NCBI GenBank assembly: GCA_910577275.1
Contig: CAJTMW010000005.1
Span: 1-61,609 of the forward strand
Direction: 5' to 3'
Length of the DNA stretch: 61,609 bases
Origin: an uncultured Lachnospiraceae bacterium
GTDB lineage: Bacteria > Bacillota > Clostridia > Lachnospirales > Lachnospiraceae
Shown piece by piece: positions 43,067-51,471 of this stretch; positions within the stretch are counted from its first letter, which is position 1, and each line of letters opens with the position of its first letter. The notes beneath the pieces were generated by a model. That model was given only the letters and a program-made list of their open reading frames with translations, searched no databases and was not told where the DNA came from. Position numbers and translations under genes: made by a program.

Positions 43067-45139
43067 ATGGAGAGCATTTTAACAAAGGAGATGCAGGCGG
43101 AGAAGCCTGCGAACAGAAGAAGGACTTTCCTGAATTATCCGAGAAATTATGATTATTCTCAGACGATGATATATAAGCTGTGTCTGGATTATGGCGGTCT
43201 GGAAAAAAGTGAGGAATGGGGATACATGCTCCATCAGGGGGTGCTGACTGTGGAGTATGCTCTGGATTATATACGCCATGTGGACAACTTATCCAGGCAC
43301 GTCCAGAAAATTATCGTATTGGCAGGCTTTCAGGAGGGAGGGCATGATTGGCAATATCCCGCCATGGGTCCCTTAAACTCAAAAATCAGAAGCCGGGAGC
43401 ATCCGGAATGGGATGGCGATACCTGTATACGCTATATTATGGAGGAATGCAGGAACTATCACACAAGGGCTACGGTGCACACAAATGTGGTGGATGCATA
43501 TGAGATTAACCTGGAGAAATATCCGGATTATGATAACAGCCTGTTTTACTATTACCGGGAGCACGGTCTTCTTGCAAGGAACGCGGCAGGCGAATACTAC
43601 AAAGGCTGGAAGGCTCCACAGGGGCAGGCGTATCTGATTAACCATAAGAAAGCATTTGAAGATACCAATGGAACCAGAAGACGGATAGATGAGCTGTTTG
43701 CATTGCTCCCGGCTATTGTGGAGACAGGCGTCCTCTACACGGATGCCAACAATAGGATTCCACCCAGTGAGTGGGACGGGATAAGCCGACAGGAGCAGGC
43801 GGATGCTTACAACGATTTGCAGTCCTGGGTTAAGAGCAAATATAACGTGGATATGATTGGCGAGGTGGGATTGACACAGCAGTATGGATATTTTGCACAC
43901 GGGATGACCTGGGACCACGCCTATGATATGGGAGAAGCTTCCATGGTCAGCGGGTATCCCATGCAGGTGCCTGCCTACATAATGGCTGCGGGAAATGCTG
44001 CGGATGTCTCCAATGCGCAGATGCGGATTTTTGGAGAGGGTGTACAGCTGGAGCATGAAGTGTATCATGACCTTGAAAATATGAAAGCAGAAATTATTGA
44101 GAACACGGTACCTTATTTTTTCCTGAACACAAAGCTTCGGGAGGCGTATGTATCGGGAGAGAATTTCGCCCGGTTTTCTGAAAACGTAAAGAGTATGCTT
44201 TACACAGGCAGTAAAGAAGGGCTAAAGAATTATGACCCTGCCTCCGGTAAAGGAACCTTTGAATGGGCAAAGCTTGAAAATGACAGGACAGATATTGTCA
44301 ATTCCTGGGTAATTACACAGGAAAACGCGCTGTTAAAATCTGTGGGAGCCAATGGGACTGACTTATTTATACCTGTGGTGTGGCGTGAAAAGGAACTTCT
44401 TGCTTATTCCTCAAAAGGCGGAAAAAAGGTGTGGAAATTCCCCAAGGGGTGGGAAGCAGTTGAATCCGTGGATATTTATAGCATTACTCCGGAAGGACTG
44501 GAAGCGGAGCAGACAGGCGTGAATGTGAAGGATGGCACATTGACTTTAGATATGGAAATACGCGGAGCGAAAACGGTGGTTCCGGCAGGTACAAATATTG
44601 ATGAAAACTACCGCAAGGGTAGCGGAGTATCTGCGGAGTATCTTGGAATAGATATGGATACTCAGGGAAGCTGGACAGAACATTACGGGAAAAGCGGATA
44701 CAGTATCGTTGGCGGAGAAGAATGCTTGCCGGCTGGCGTTGTCATGAGCCATATTGGAACCCGTGAAATTATTTGGAAGGAGCGTACGAAAGAGCAACGG
44801 GCACTCTGTAAATCCAGAGAGACCAAGGAACGCATATCTGCAGTAAAAACATCGGAGCTTCATCAGCTTATTGATGTGGATACCAACGGAGAGAAGCGGC
44901 AGGTATCCTTGTATCTGCTGGACTGGGAGACTGAGGGCAGCCGAACACTGGTGGAGGTGATTGACCCGGTTACCATGGAATGCCTGACAGCCAGACTTGT
45001 AGAGGATTACCGGAACGGAATCTATGTAAAGTTTAACCTTACCGGCCATGGCCATATCCGCCTTACAAGAATCTTCAATGAGAAGCTGGATACGTCATGG
45101 AGGGGACCTGTGTATGTTGCAGGCGTTTTCTTTGATTAG
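43067..45139 (+). CDS. GH101/GH129-like alpha-N-acetylgalactosaminidase family protein, cytoplasmic
   Basis: A 690-residue protein recalling the catalytic core of endo-alpha-N-acetylgalactosaminidases. Shared landmarks are KIIVLAGFQEGGHDWQYP, a His-rich strand HTNVVDAYEI, GVLYTDANNR with a candidate nucleophile (about D226), MIGEVG with a candidate acid/base (about E266), and a C-terminal sandwich with VWKFPKGWEAVESVDIYSI and VKDGTLTLDM. It lacks a signal peptide and the many accessory domains of GH101 enzymes, so it resembles the intracellular GH129 group. ATG 43067 is preceded by GAGGGAGGAC; upstream starts lie inside the kinase gene. Confidence 0.7.
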   Translation: MESILTKEMQAEKPANRRRTFLNYPRNYDYSQTMIYKLCLDYGGLEKSEEWGYMLHQGVLTVEYALDYIRHVDNLSRHVQKIIVLAGFQEGGHDWQYPAMGPLNSKIRSREHPEWDGDTCIRYIMEECRNYHTRATVHTNVVDAYEINLEKYPDYDNSLFYYYREHGLLARNAAGEYYKGWKAPQGQAYLINHKKAFEDTNGTRRRIDELFALLPAIVETGVLYTDANNRIPPSEWDGISRQEQADAYNDLQSWVKSKYNVDMIGEVGLTQQYGYFAHGMTWDHAYDMGEASMVSGYPMQVPAYIMAAGNAADVSNAQMRIFGEGVQLEHEVYHDLENMKAEIIENTVPYFFLNTKLREAYVSGENFARFSENVKSMLYTGSKEGLKNYDPASGKGTFEWAKLENDRTDIVNSWVITQENALLKSVGANGTDLFIPVVWREKELLAYSSKGGKKVWKFPKGWEAVESVDIYSITPEGLEAEQTGVNVKDGTLTLDMEIRGAKTVVPAGTNIDENYRKGSGVSAEYLGIDMDTQGSWTEHYGKSGYSIVGGEECLPAGVVMSHIGTREIIWKERTKEQRALCKSRETKERISAVKTSELHQLIDVDTNGEKRQVSLYLLDWETEGSRTLVEVIDPVTMECLTARLVEDYRNGIYVKFNLTGHGHIRLTRIFNEKLDTSWRGPVYVAGVFFD

Positions 45140-45417
45140 GTGTGAGCAGGTTTAAAATGCACAATACCACCGCCACACCATTTTACACTGGCTAATGAGG
45201 CGAAGGACACTTTTCTGAAAGTTAATTTCGGGGAGGTGTCTTTATTTCTGCCGTCTGAAAAGCCAATGCTGGACTGCGGCGCAGTTTTTTGACGTGAAAA
45301 AAAGAGCAAAGGCGTCTTGAAAGCTTGTTGATAAAACGGTGGTAAGAATGTATAATATAGATAATGGAGGGAGGGCTCCATGTATCAAATGCTTTAATAT
45401 CCGCGGGGAGAAATGAT

Positions 45418-46131
45418 ATGAAGATTTCGGCGACCTTACGCTGTATTGGCCTGGCTTTTCTTTGGTTTATTTTATTACAGATATCTGTTGTATGCTTTCA
45501 AAATGCAAATATCACGATTATGTCTGTTTTGATAATGGGGCTGATTGCTTTATATATAAACAGGAAAACCGGATATATAAATTTTGCACCCGGAAAAAAT
45601 ATACGGCTCCAGATAATACTATCTGTCCTGACCGGAATCGGACTCTCCTTTTTTAATGCGGTTAGTATGGTGCAGCTGATATTGAACGGAAGATGGGAAA
45701 CGGCGGAAGTGGTTAATGATAATATTTTATTTCTTTCCATACTGTCAATCCTTGGAGCAATCGCAGAAGAAATCTTCTTCAGGGGAATTCTTCAGAATAT
45801 CTGCCGCCCTCATTTTGGCGCCGGACTTGCAATAATCATACCGGCAGCAATTTTTATGGTTTTTCATCTGGCTCCCGAAAGAATGCTCCACACTTTTGTC
45901 GGCGGGCTTCTGTTCGGGTATTTTTGTTATTATACCGGCAATATTTATACCTGCATTATTATGCACGTCATGACAAATTTTATGTGGGCAACGTTTCTGA
46001 ACAGTTATCTGCTGGGCTTTATCAGCTTAAAGACAGGCATACTGGCTGCGGCGGGAGCGATGACTGTAATCGGGTTATTAATGATTATCTGCCTGAAAAT
46101 AATTTTTGACAGAAGGTTTGTGAAGCGGTAG
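45418..46131 (+). CDS. CPBP-family intramembrane metalloprotease
   Basis: A 237-residue membrane protein with about seven spans. The CPBP/CAAX-protease motifs are present: EEIFFRG (glutamates and arginine, near residue 120), FMVFHL and IIMHVMTNFMW with the conserved histidines and asparagine. Family members cleave membrane-embedded substrates or act in bacteriocin self-immunity. CGGGGAGAAATGAT precedes ATG 45418; an upstream in-frame start at 45364 is weaker. 45140-45417 upstream holds no gene I recognise. Confidence 0.88.
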   Translation: MKISATLRCIGLAFLWFILLQISVVCFQNANITIMSVLIMGLIALYINRKTGYINFAPGKNIRLQIILSVLTGIGLSFFNAVSMVQLILNGRWETAEVVNDNILFLSILSILGAIAEEIFFRGILQNICRPHFGAGLAIIIPAAIFMVFHLAPERMLHTFVGGLLFGYFCYYTGNIYTCIIMHVMTNFMWATFLNSYLLGFISLKTGILAAAGAMTVIGLLMIICLKIIFDRRFVKR

Positions 46132-46149
46132 AATATGTGCAAAAAGTGA

Positions 46150-46198
46150 TTATACTTTACTTAATCTTGAATTTTATAGAAGATTAAGTAAAGTATAA
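46150..46198. repeat. Perfect 19-bp inverted repeat
   Basis: TTATACTTTACTTAATCTT (46150-46168) and its exact complement (46180-46198) are separated by 11 bp. It lies between the CPBP gene and the truncated ATPase, exactly where the ATPase homology begins. There is no T tract, so it may be an operator or a mark left by a mobile element. Confidence 0.9.
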
Positions 46199-46207
46199 CT
46201 GGATGGA

Positions 46208-46912
46208 TGCGCGTCTGCCTTTAAGCACCCGGCCGTCTATGTAAAGATAATTGAAACACTGGGGCGGAAGAAGGCCGGAATGACAAGGGAAGAACTGATA
46301 AAGGCTTCCGGCATTCCGAATTCGGGCGACCTGACGGTTAAATTGGAGGAGTTGGAGAGCTGCGGCTTTATCAGGCGGTATTATGCTGTAGGAATGAAAA
46401 AGAAAAATGCAGTGTATCAGCTGATTGACTGCTTTACATTGTTTCATTTCAAATTTTTGGAAAATATTCCTGCCGATACGCATTTCTGGTCGAATCAAAT
46501 TAATACGCCGGCGGTAAATGCTTGGATGAGACTGGCGTTTGAGAGAGTATGCATGGAACATATAGAACAGATTAAAATGAAGCTGGGAATATCCGGCGTA
46601 TTTACGGAAGTGAATTCCTGGTACTGCAAAGAGGACCCGGACAAAGGAATATTTGGTTCGCAGATAGATTTGTTAATTATAAGAAAAGACCAGGTGATAA
46701 ATTTATGTGAAATGAAATATTCCGGTTCGGAGTATACCATAACGGAAAAGGTGGACAGAAGCATCAGAAACAAGATTAGTGATTTGGTGCTGATGACGGG
46801 GACAAAGTATGCAGTCTATCCGACGCTGGTCACAACTTATGGGCTGGTGGGTAATTCTTACGCAAAGAATATCCAGTCGGTAATCACGCTTGACGATTTG
46901 TTTGCAATGTAA
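46208..46912 (+). pseudogene. AAA ATPase (DUF234 type), N-terminal domain lost
   Basis: The frame is coding-like from about 46208 (AFKHPAVYVKIIETLGRKKA, then TREELIKASGIPNSGDL, a winged-helix region) through a DUF234/PD-(D/E)XK-like C-terminus (GSQIDLLIIRKDQVINLCEMKYSG, where D and ExK would be catalytic) to TAA 46912. The Walker A/B half of about 220 residues that begins this family is absent. An internal ATG at 46280 could give a 210-residue product, but no good ribosome site is present. Confidence 0.75.
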
Positions 46913-46999
46913 ATTGTGTACCTGCAAAGGGAGAAGCGGATGTCAAAGTCACGCGGGGCGGATTTGTCTGCAATGTAAATTGTATACCTGCAAAGGAGA
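46895..46999 (+). repeat. Direct repeat of about 38 bp with 66-bp spacing
   Basis: Bases 46895-46934 and 46961-46999 are nearly identical (both contain TGCAATGTAAATTGT and ACCTGCAAAGG). The first copy includes the last codons and stop of the ATPase remnant; the second provides the ribosome site (AAAGGAG) of the hydrolase at 47009. This points to a short tandem duplication that copied a gene end. Confidence 0.85.
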
Positions 47000-47008
47000 G
47001 TGAAGGAA

Positions 47009-47896
47009 ATGAAAAAGTTAAAAATTGCTTTATTGCAGATTTCCCCCTGCAAGACGCTCAAGGAAAATCTTGAAAAGGGAATCAGATATTGCACAAAAGC
47101 CGCAGAGTGCGGTGCGGATATCGCGCTGTTTCCCGAAATGTGGAGCAATGGATACAATATTTATGACAGACCTGTCAGTGAATGGGTGGAGGAAGCGATT
47201 TCTGCTGACAGCGATTTTGTGAACGCATTCGGCAGCCTTGCGGAAAAGTTGCATATGGCTATAGGCATAACTTTTCTTGAAAAATATGAAAACGCTCCCC
47301 GCAATTCGCTGGCTCTTTTTGACAGATTCGGGAAACGGAAATTTATTTATGCCAAGGTACATACCTGTGATTTTGACGTGGAGCGGAATCTCACGCCGGG
47401 CGATGATTTTTATGTTACAACACTTGATACAGCCTGCGGGGAGGTGGAGGCCGGCGCCATGATTTGTTTTGACAGGGAGTTTCCCGAAAGCGCGCGAATC
47501 CTGATGCTGAAAGGGGCAGAGCTTATTCTTGTGCCCAATGCATGTCCTATGGAAATCAACCGCCTTTCCCAGCTCCGCGCCAGAGCCTTTGAAAACATGA
47601 CGGCGATTGCCACCTGTAACTATCCCGGGGATGTGCCTGACTGCAACGGCGGCTCGAGTGTTTTTGACGGCGTGGCTTACCTCCCCGGCCTTGCCGGCTC
47701 GCGCGATACGTGTATTTTGAAAGCAGACGGAAACGAAGGAATTTATGTTGCGGAGCTTGACCTGGAGCAATTGAGGGACTACCGTGAAAGAGAAGTGCAC
47801 GGGAACGCCTGCCGTCACCCGGAGAAGTACGGGCTTTTGACGGAGGATAAGGTGTGCTATCCATTTGTTAGAGAGGATTGCCGAAAAACAGTCTGA
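47009..47896 (+). CDS. Carbon-nitrogen hydrolase (nitrilase superfamily)
   Basis: A 295-residue amidase-type enzyme with the catalytic Glu in ALFPEMW, Lys in YAKVHTCDFDVE and Cys in MICFDREFPE, the Glu-Lys-Cys triad of the nitrilase superfamily. These cytoplasmic enzymes hydrolyse non-peptide C-N bonds in amides, carbamoyl compounds or nitriles. The substrate is not evident. I chose ATG 47009; GTG 47000 in the same frame is possible, since AAAGGAGAG lies just before it. Confidence 0.9.
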   Translation: MKKLKIALLQISPCKTLKENLEKGIRYCTKAAECGADIALFPEMWSNGYNIYDRPVSEWVEEAISADSDFVNAFGSLAEKLHMAIGITFLEKYENAPRNSLALFDRFGKRKFIYAKVHTCDFDVERNLTPGDDFYVTTLDTACGEVEAGAMICFDREFPESARILMLKGAELILVPNACPMEINRLSQLRARAFENMTAIATCNYPGDVPDCNGGSSVFDGVAYLPGLAGSRDTCILKADGNEGIYVAELDLEQLRDYREREVHGNACRHPEKYGLLTEDKVCYPFVREDCRKTV

Positions 47897-47918
47897 GTTT
47901 GTCGGCGAATTTAGATTG

Positions 47919-47947
47919 TTGAAGAAAAGAATTTTATTGCGTATAAT
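47919..47947 (+). promoter_or_regulatory. Promoter of the PIN toxin-antitoxin pair
   Basis: TTGAAG (47919-47924), a 17-bp spacer and TATAAT (47942-47947) lie 90 bp upstream of the antitoxin start. Confidence 0.6.
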
Positions 47948-48037
47948 AAATGTGAAAGATTCTTAAATTTCGTAAACTATTTCGTTTGACGGATGCGGCA
48001 ATGGATGACCTGAAAATTAGAACTGGAGGTGGAGTTT

Positions 48038-48304
48038 ATGACATTACGGCAGGAAGCGTATGCTATGATTGATTCGTTACCGGACGATGAAAGTATCAGA
48101 TTTTTTATAGATATGATAAAAAGATTTAACGTGGTAACGAAGCAAATGGAGCAGAAGGAAGATATTCAAAGTCCATTGGCTGAAAAAAGACAGGCTTTTT
48201 TACACATGGAAGAACTGAAAAAGAAATACCCTTTTCCTAAAGATTATGATTATGAACAAGTCAGAAGGGAGGCAATGGAAGAAAAATATGGTAGCGTTGA
48301 TTGA
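48038..48304 (+). CDS. Antitoxin of a PIN-domain toxin-antitoxin pair
   Basis: An 88-residue acidic protein (MTLRQEAYAMIDSLPDDESI...) with a helical N-terminus containing the LPDDESIRFFIDMIKR motif of small antitoxins found beside PIN toxins in Clostridia, and a charged C-terminal tail that probably wraps the toxin. No clear DNA-binding fold is visible. CTGGAGGTGGAG precedes ATG 48038. It overlaps the toxin start by 17 bp. Confidence 0.7.
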   Translation: MTLRQEAYAMIDSLPDDESIRFFIDMIKRFNVVTKQMEQKEDIQSPLAEKRQAFLHMEELKKKYPFPKDYDYEQVRREAMEEKYGSVD

Positions 48305-48716
48305 CACAAATGTGGTATTAAATTATATTACGGAACGCGAAGATAAGTTTCGAGATTCTTCAAAGCTGGTTATGGATTTATGCTCAAAAGGAAAAGTAGA
48401 AGGATATATTGCATTCCATTCGTTATCCATTATATGGTATTCGCTTCGGATTCCTGATGAGGGAAAGCGAATGTGGTTAAAGGATATCTGCAAAGTATTA
48501 ACAGTTACAGGAGCCTCCCATGAAAAGGTTTTAGAAGCGATAGATAATGTAGAATTCAAGGATTTTGAGGATTGCCTGCAAGATGAATGCGCAAGAATGG
48601 TGGAGGCGGATTGCCTGGTTACATGCAATGTGAAGGACTTTAAAGCAGCGAAAACAAAGGTTTACAACCCGGATGAGTTTGCAGCCCTTGAGATATTTAA
48701 AGTGTCTTCCTCATAA
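48288..48716 (+). CDS. PIN-domain toxin (VapC-like ribonuclease)
   Basis: A 142-residue PIN-domain protein: the first acidic residue in ALIDTNVVLNYI, further acidic residues in FKDFEDCLQDECARMVEAD and the last in TCNVKDFKAAKT form the metal site used to cut RNA. Start ATG 48288 lies in the antitoxin gene, as usual for coupled pairs; the longer frame from 48246 is not supported. Its last 20 bp overlap the convergent acetyltransferase gene. Confidence 0.82.
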   Translation: MVALIDTNVVLNYITEREDKFRDSSKLVMDLCSKGKVEGYIAFHSLSIIWYSLRIPDEGKRMWLKDICKVLTVTGASHEKVLEAIDNVEFKDFEDCLQDECARMVEADCLVTCNVKDFKAAKTKVYNPDEFAALEIFKVSSS

Positions 48717-49113
48717 ACATTTCCATCGGCTGTTCAAACGGCGTGCCGTTCATCAAAAGGGCCCCGCAGTCGATATAGCCTGATTTTCTGTATAAATGCT
48801 GTGCGTTTTCGTCCACCTGCGTTGACAGGAGAACCATCTTATAGCCCTGCGCTTTCATATCCTCCTCCCATAATTTCAATGCCCGCGACCCGATTCCCTG
48901 ATTTCGGTGGGGTTCCGCCACATAAATAAGATTGAGAAAGGGGAGATTGTCCCATAAAACGGAATAATGCAGAAGCCCTGTGCGCCTGCCGTTCTCCCAT
49001 ATGATATATCCGGTTTTTGTATAGACCCGGTTTTTATACTGTAATTCATTTACGTGAGAATCAATTCCCATCACAAAATCCCTGTCGGTCATCTGCATAT
49101 ATTTCAAATCCAT
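48697..49113 (-). CDS. GNAT-family N-acetyltransferase
   Basis: A 138-residue acetyltransferase with the acetyl-CoA pyrophosphate loop in YVAEPHRNQGIGSRAL (R/QxxGxG/A) and the C-terminal ENAQHLYRKSGYIDCG motif (N..a..lYek.GF). The substrate is unknown. AGGGGTG precedes ATG 49113. It converges with the toxin gene (20-bp overlap). Confidence 0.85.
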   Translation of the reverse strand: MDLKYMQMTDRDFVMGIDSHVNELQYKNRVYTKTGYIIWENGRRTGLLHYSVLWDNLPFLNLIYVAEPHRNQGIGSRALKLWEEDMKAQGYKMVLLSTQVDENAQHLYRKSGYIDCGALLMNGTPFEQPMEMFMRKTL

Positions 49114-49149
49114 TTTTTCACCCCTGTAAATACCGGTTTGTCGCAGGCG

Positions 49150-49785
49150 CTAAACCGTAAGAAGAAACGGCCTGTACACCAGCAGAAAAACCGCCGCTGT
49201 CACAGCGCCCAGCGTTATCAGATACAGAATTTTATTGTCTGCCTTCCTGAACAATGTAATTCCAAACAGCAGCGCAAACAGAAAATCAAACAAAGTCTGT
49301 CCCAGCAGTATATGGCGGCTGACCAGCACAAAAAAGCACCCGGTTGCCTCCGCCAGCATTCCGGCCGCCGGCAACGCATATAAAACAGAACTGAATATGG
49401 TTTTTCTGTTCCAGAAATAAAGGACATAGCTTCCAATGCCGCATACAACCGATAACGCCGTATAAATAAGGAACAAATCCCGCTGAAAGCACCCGTCGTT
49501 TGAAAATCGTTCTATAAAAAATCCCAGCAGATATTTCAGTACATAAAAACTCAGCGTCATTCCGAACATATAGAGAAAGGTGTTTATAAAAGCGCCTTTG
49601 CCCGATGCGCTGAAACAGGTAATCACCCCCACGCTTGCAATCCAGAAGCCGAAAAGGGTCGCGATTGAAGACAGGCTCCACAGGCTTTCGTAGGGAAAAA
49701 AATCGGACAGCCGGCAGATAACGCCGGCCAGAATGCCCAGCAGAAATAAAAGTGCGTATGATTTCAGGCTGTCTTTCAGTTTCAT
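49150..49785 (-). CDS. Unknown multi-span membrane protein
   Basis: A 211-residue protein with six or seven hydrophobic segments (ALLFLLGILAGVICRL, LFGFWIASVGVITCF, MFGMTLSFYVLKYLLGFF and others) and short polar loops. I do not recognise the family. ATG 49785 follows GCAGGAGGATATGCC, so the longer frame to 49878 is rejected. It may be cotranscribed with the downstream acetyltransferase gene, 36 bp away. Confidence 0.7.
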   Translation of the reverse strand: MKLKDSLKSYALLFLLGILAGVICRLSDFFPYESLWSLSSIATLFGFWIASVGVITCFSASGKGAFINTFLYMFGMTLSFYVLKYLLGFFIERFSNDGCFQRDLFLIYTALSVVCGIGSYVLYFWNRKTIFSSVLYALPAAGMLAEATGCFFVLVSRHILLGQTLFDFLFALLFGITLFRKADNKILYLITLGAVTAAVFLLVYRPFLLTV

Positions 49786-49936
49786 GGCATATCCTCCTGC
49801 AAAATACCTTACTACCCATAATGGAACGCCGGCCATATGGGGCAAACAGGGTAACGGAATATAAGGAAAAATGTACATTCAGATTATATCATTCCGCTAT
49901 CACGAAAGCAATTTTGTTTGAGACATTGCCCGACAG

Positions 49937-49990
49937 AAACATTGATGCCGTAAACATTGATGCTAAACATTGATGCCGCAAACATTGATG
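49937..49990 (+). repeat. Four imperfect tandem copies of AAACATTGATG
   Basis: AAACATTGATG starts at 49937, 49952, 49965 and 49980 (spacings 15, 13 and 15). It lies just before the glycosylase gene. It may be simple slippage or a binding array. Confidence 0.85.
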
Positions 49991-50052
49991 ATGAAAAATT
50001 TGCTTAATGGAATGAACTATGCCATAATGGATTCACAGAAAAGAGGCAGACG

Positions 50053-51264
50053 ATGGAACGATATTCAAAGAAAGAAGCAGGGAAAATGCTGTGCCGTTAT
50101 CATAATCTTGACGGTGCGGAAGCGCTGTCAGGAAAAAGCGGCGCAGAGAAGATAATGGGGCGGATTCACAGTATCCAGTACGACCCTTTAAACGTGGCGG
50201 CAAGGAACGCCGATTTGGTATTGCAGGCAAGGGTTGCGGATTACAGGGAAGAAATTCTTTATCATCTGTTGTATCAGGAGCATACGTTGGTTGATGGATT
50301 CGACAAGGAAATGTGCATTTACGAGGCTGCAGATTTTCCGCGTTTCGGATTGGTGCGGAAGGAAAACCGGAAGCGCACAGCTTCCACCCTGAAATACCGC
50401 AATCAGACGGGAGTAATGGATATCCTGGACGATGTCAGGGATTTTGTGGCAAGGAACGGAAAGACGGGAGCGAAGGATATTTCCATCGGAGAAGTTCGGG
50501 AAAGCCGCTGGGGGCATAAGAAATTATCCAGCGCGGCGCTTGACTATCTGTTTAACAGCGGCGAGCTGTGTGTGGCGGACAAGCATGGGACGCAGAAGTA
50601 TTTTGATTTGACGGAGCGGGTGCTGGGAGAAGGGAGCCGGGTATGCGTGCCGGACATGACAATAGAAGAATTTCTGGAATGGTATACGGAAAGAAGAATT
50701 CAGAGCGTGGGATTTCTGTGGAACAAAAAGGGAGGAGGCTGGCAGGGGCATTTCCTCGGTGAAAACGAGGTGCGGAGCGCCGCCCTTCAAAGACTGGCAG
50801 AAAAAAATCGAGTCCGGGAAATACAGGTGGAGGAAATCGGGGAAACTTTTTATGTCTCGGAGGATTTTTATGAGTGCCTGAAGTATCAGCCCACAGAGAG
50901 CTATGCCAGATTTCTTGCGCCTCTGGACAATATGATGTGGGACAGGAATATGCTGGAGGCGCTGTTTGATTTTTCATACCGGTGGGAGGTGTATACTCCT
51001 GTTGCCAAAAGAAAATTCGGCTATTATGTGCTGCCGGTATTGTATAACGGGCGGTTTGTTGCGCGGTTTGAGCCGCAGCCGGTTCGCCGGGCGGGAGAAT
51101 TTGTCATTAAAAGCTGGTGGTGGGAGCCGGGCGTCAGGCCGGACGATGAAATGAGGGAAACGATTGCAGGAGAGACGGCGCGCTTTGCAGAATTCCTTCA
51201 GGCGGATAATTCGCCGGGGAATCTTGCGCTGATTTCCGCGGGCAACGAGCCAGGTGACTGTTAG
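50053..51264 (+). CDS. Winged-helix DNA glycosylase, YcaQ/AlkX-like (AlkZ family)
   Basis: A 403-residue HTH_42 protein made of tandem winged helices. The AlkZ-family catalytic strand is visible as IHSIQYDPLNV (about residue 37), a Q-hydrophobic-D pattern as in the YcaQ/AlkX subgroup rather than the QxQ of AlkZ proper. Further family landmarks are SRWGHKKLSSAALDYLF, FLAPLDNMMWDR and FVIKSWWWEPG. Relatives excise bulky alkylated purines and unhook interstrand crosslinks. The start ATG 50053 has only a weak ribosome site (AAAGAGGCAGACG). Frame intact. Confidence 0.88.
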   Translation: MERYSKKEAGKMLCRYHNLDGAEALSGKSGAEKIMGRIHSIQYDPLNVAARNADLVLQARVADYREEILYHLLYQEHTLVDGFDKEMCIYEAADFPRFGLVRKENRKRTASTLKYRNQTGVMDILDDVRDFVARNGKTGAKDISIGEVRESRWGHKKLSSAALDYLFNSGELCVADKHGTQKYFDLTERVLGEGSRVCVPDMTIEEFLEWYTERRIQSVGFLWNKKGGGWQGHFLGENEVRSAALQRLAEKNRVREIQVEEIGETFYVSEDFYECLKYQPTESYARFLAPLDNMMWDRNMLEALFDFSYRWEVYTPVAKRKFGYYVLPVLYNGRFVARFEPQPVRRAGEFVIKSWWWEPGVRPDDEMRETIAGETARFAEFLQADNSPGNLALISAGNEPGDC

Positions 51265-51338
51265 CAATACAAACTTCGTTTGATGCATTTGGCGGCTGCC
51301 GCGGGAGTGCTGGCTTGGAAAAATAGTCACTTCTTAAA

Positions 51339-51372
51339 AGCTGTGGCCGTAACGGTTACAGCTCTCCTTTTT
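51339..51372 (+). terminator. Terminator after the glycosylase gene
   Basis: AGCTGT (51339-51344) pairs with ACAGCT (51358-51363), with inner CCG/CGG pairs, followed by CTCCTTTTT. Confidence 0.7.
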
Positions 51373-51471
51373 GTGCAAGAATAGAGAGGAAAAGTTTAAT
51401 AAGAAGTCTTATAATGATAAAGACAAACCCGGGTATGGAAAGCACAATGTGTGCGGATAAGGAGGTATCAC

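Noticed and set aside
45140..45417. 81-codon minus-strand gene (45136-45381)
   Set aside because: Coding-looking tail but no start signal and no family recognised; possibly an IS remnant, not supportable.
47030..47818. Minus-strand frame of 262 codons
   Set aside because: Antisense of the nitrilase-family gene with its Glu-Lys-Cys triad.
49937..49990. CRISPR array
   Set aside because: Repeats of 11 bp at 13-15 bp spacing leave no spacers, and no cas gene is present in the window.
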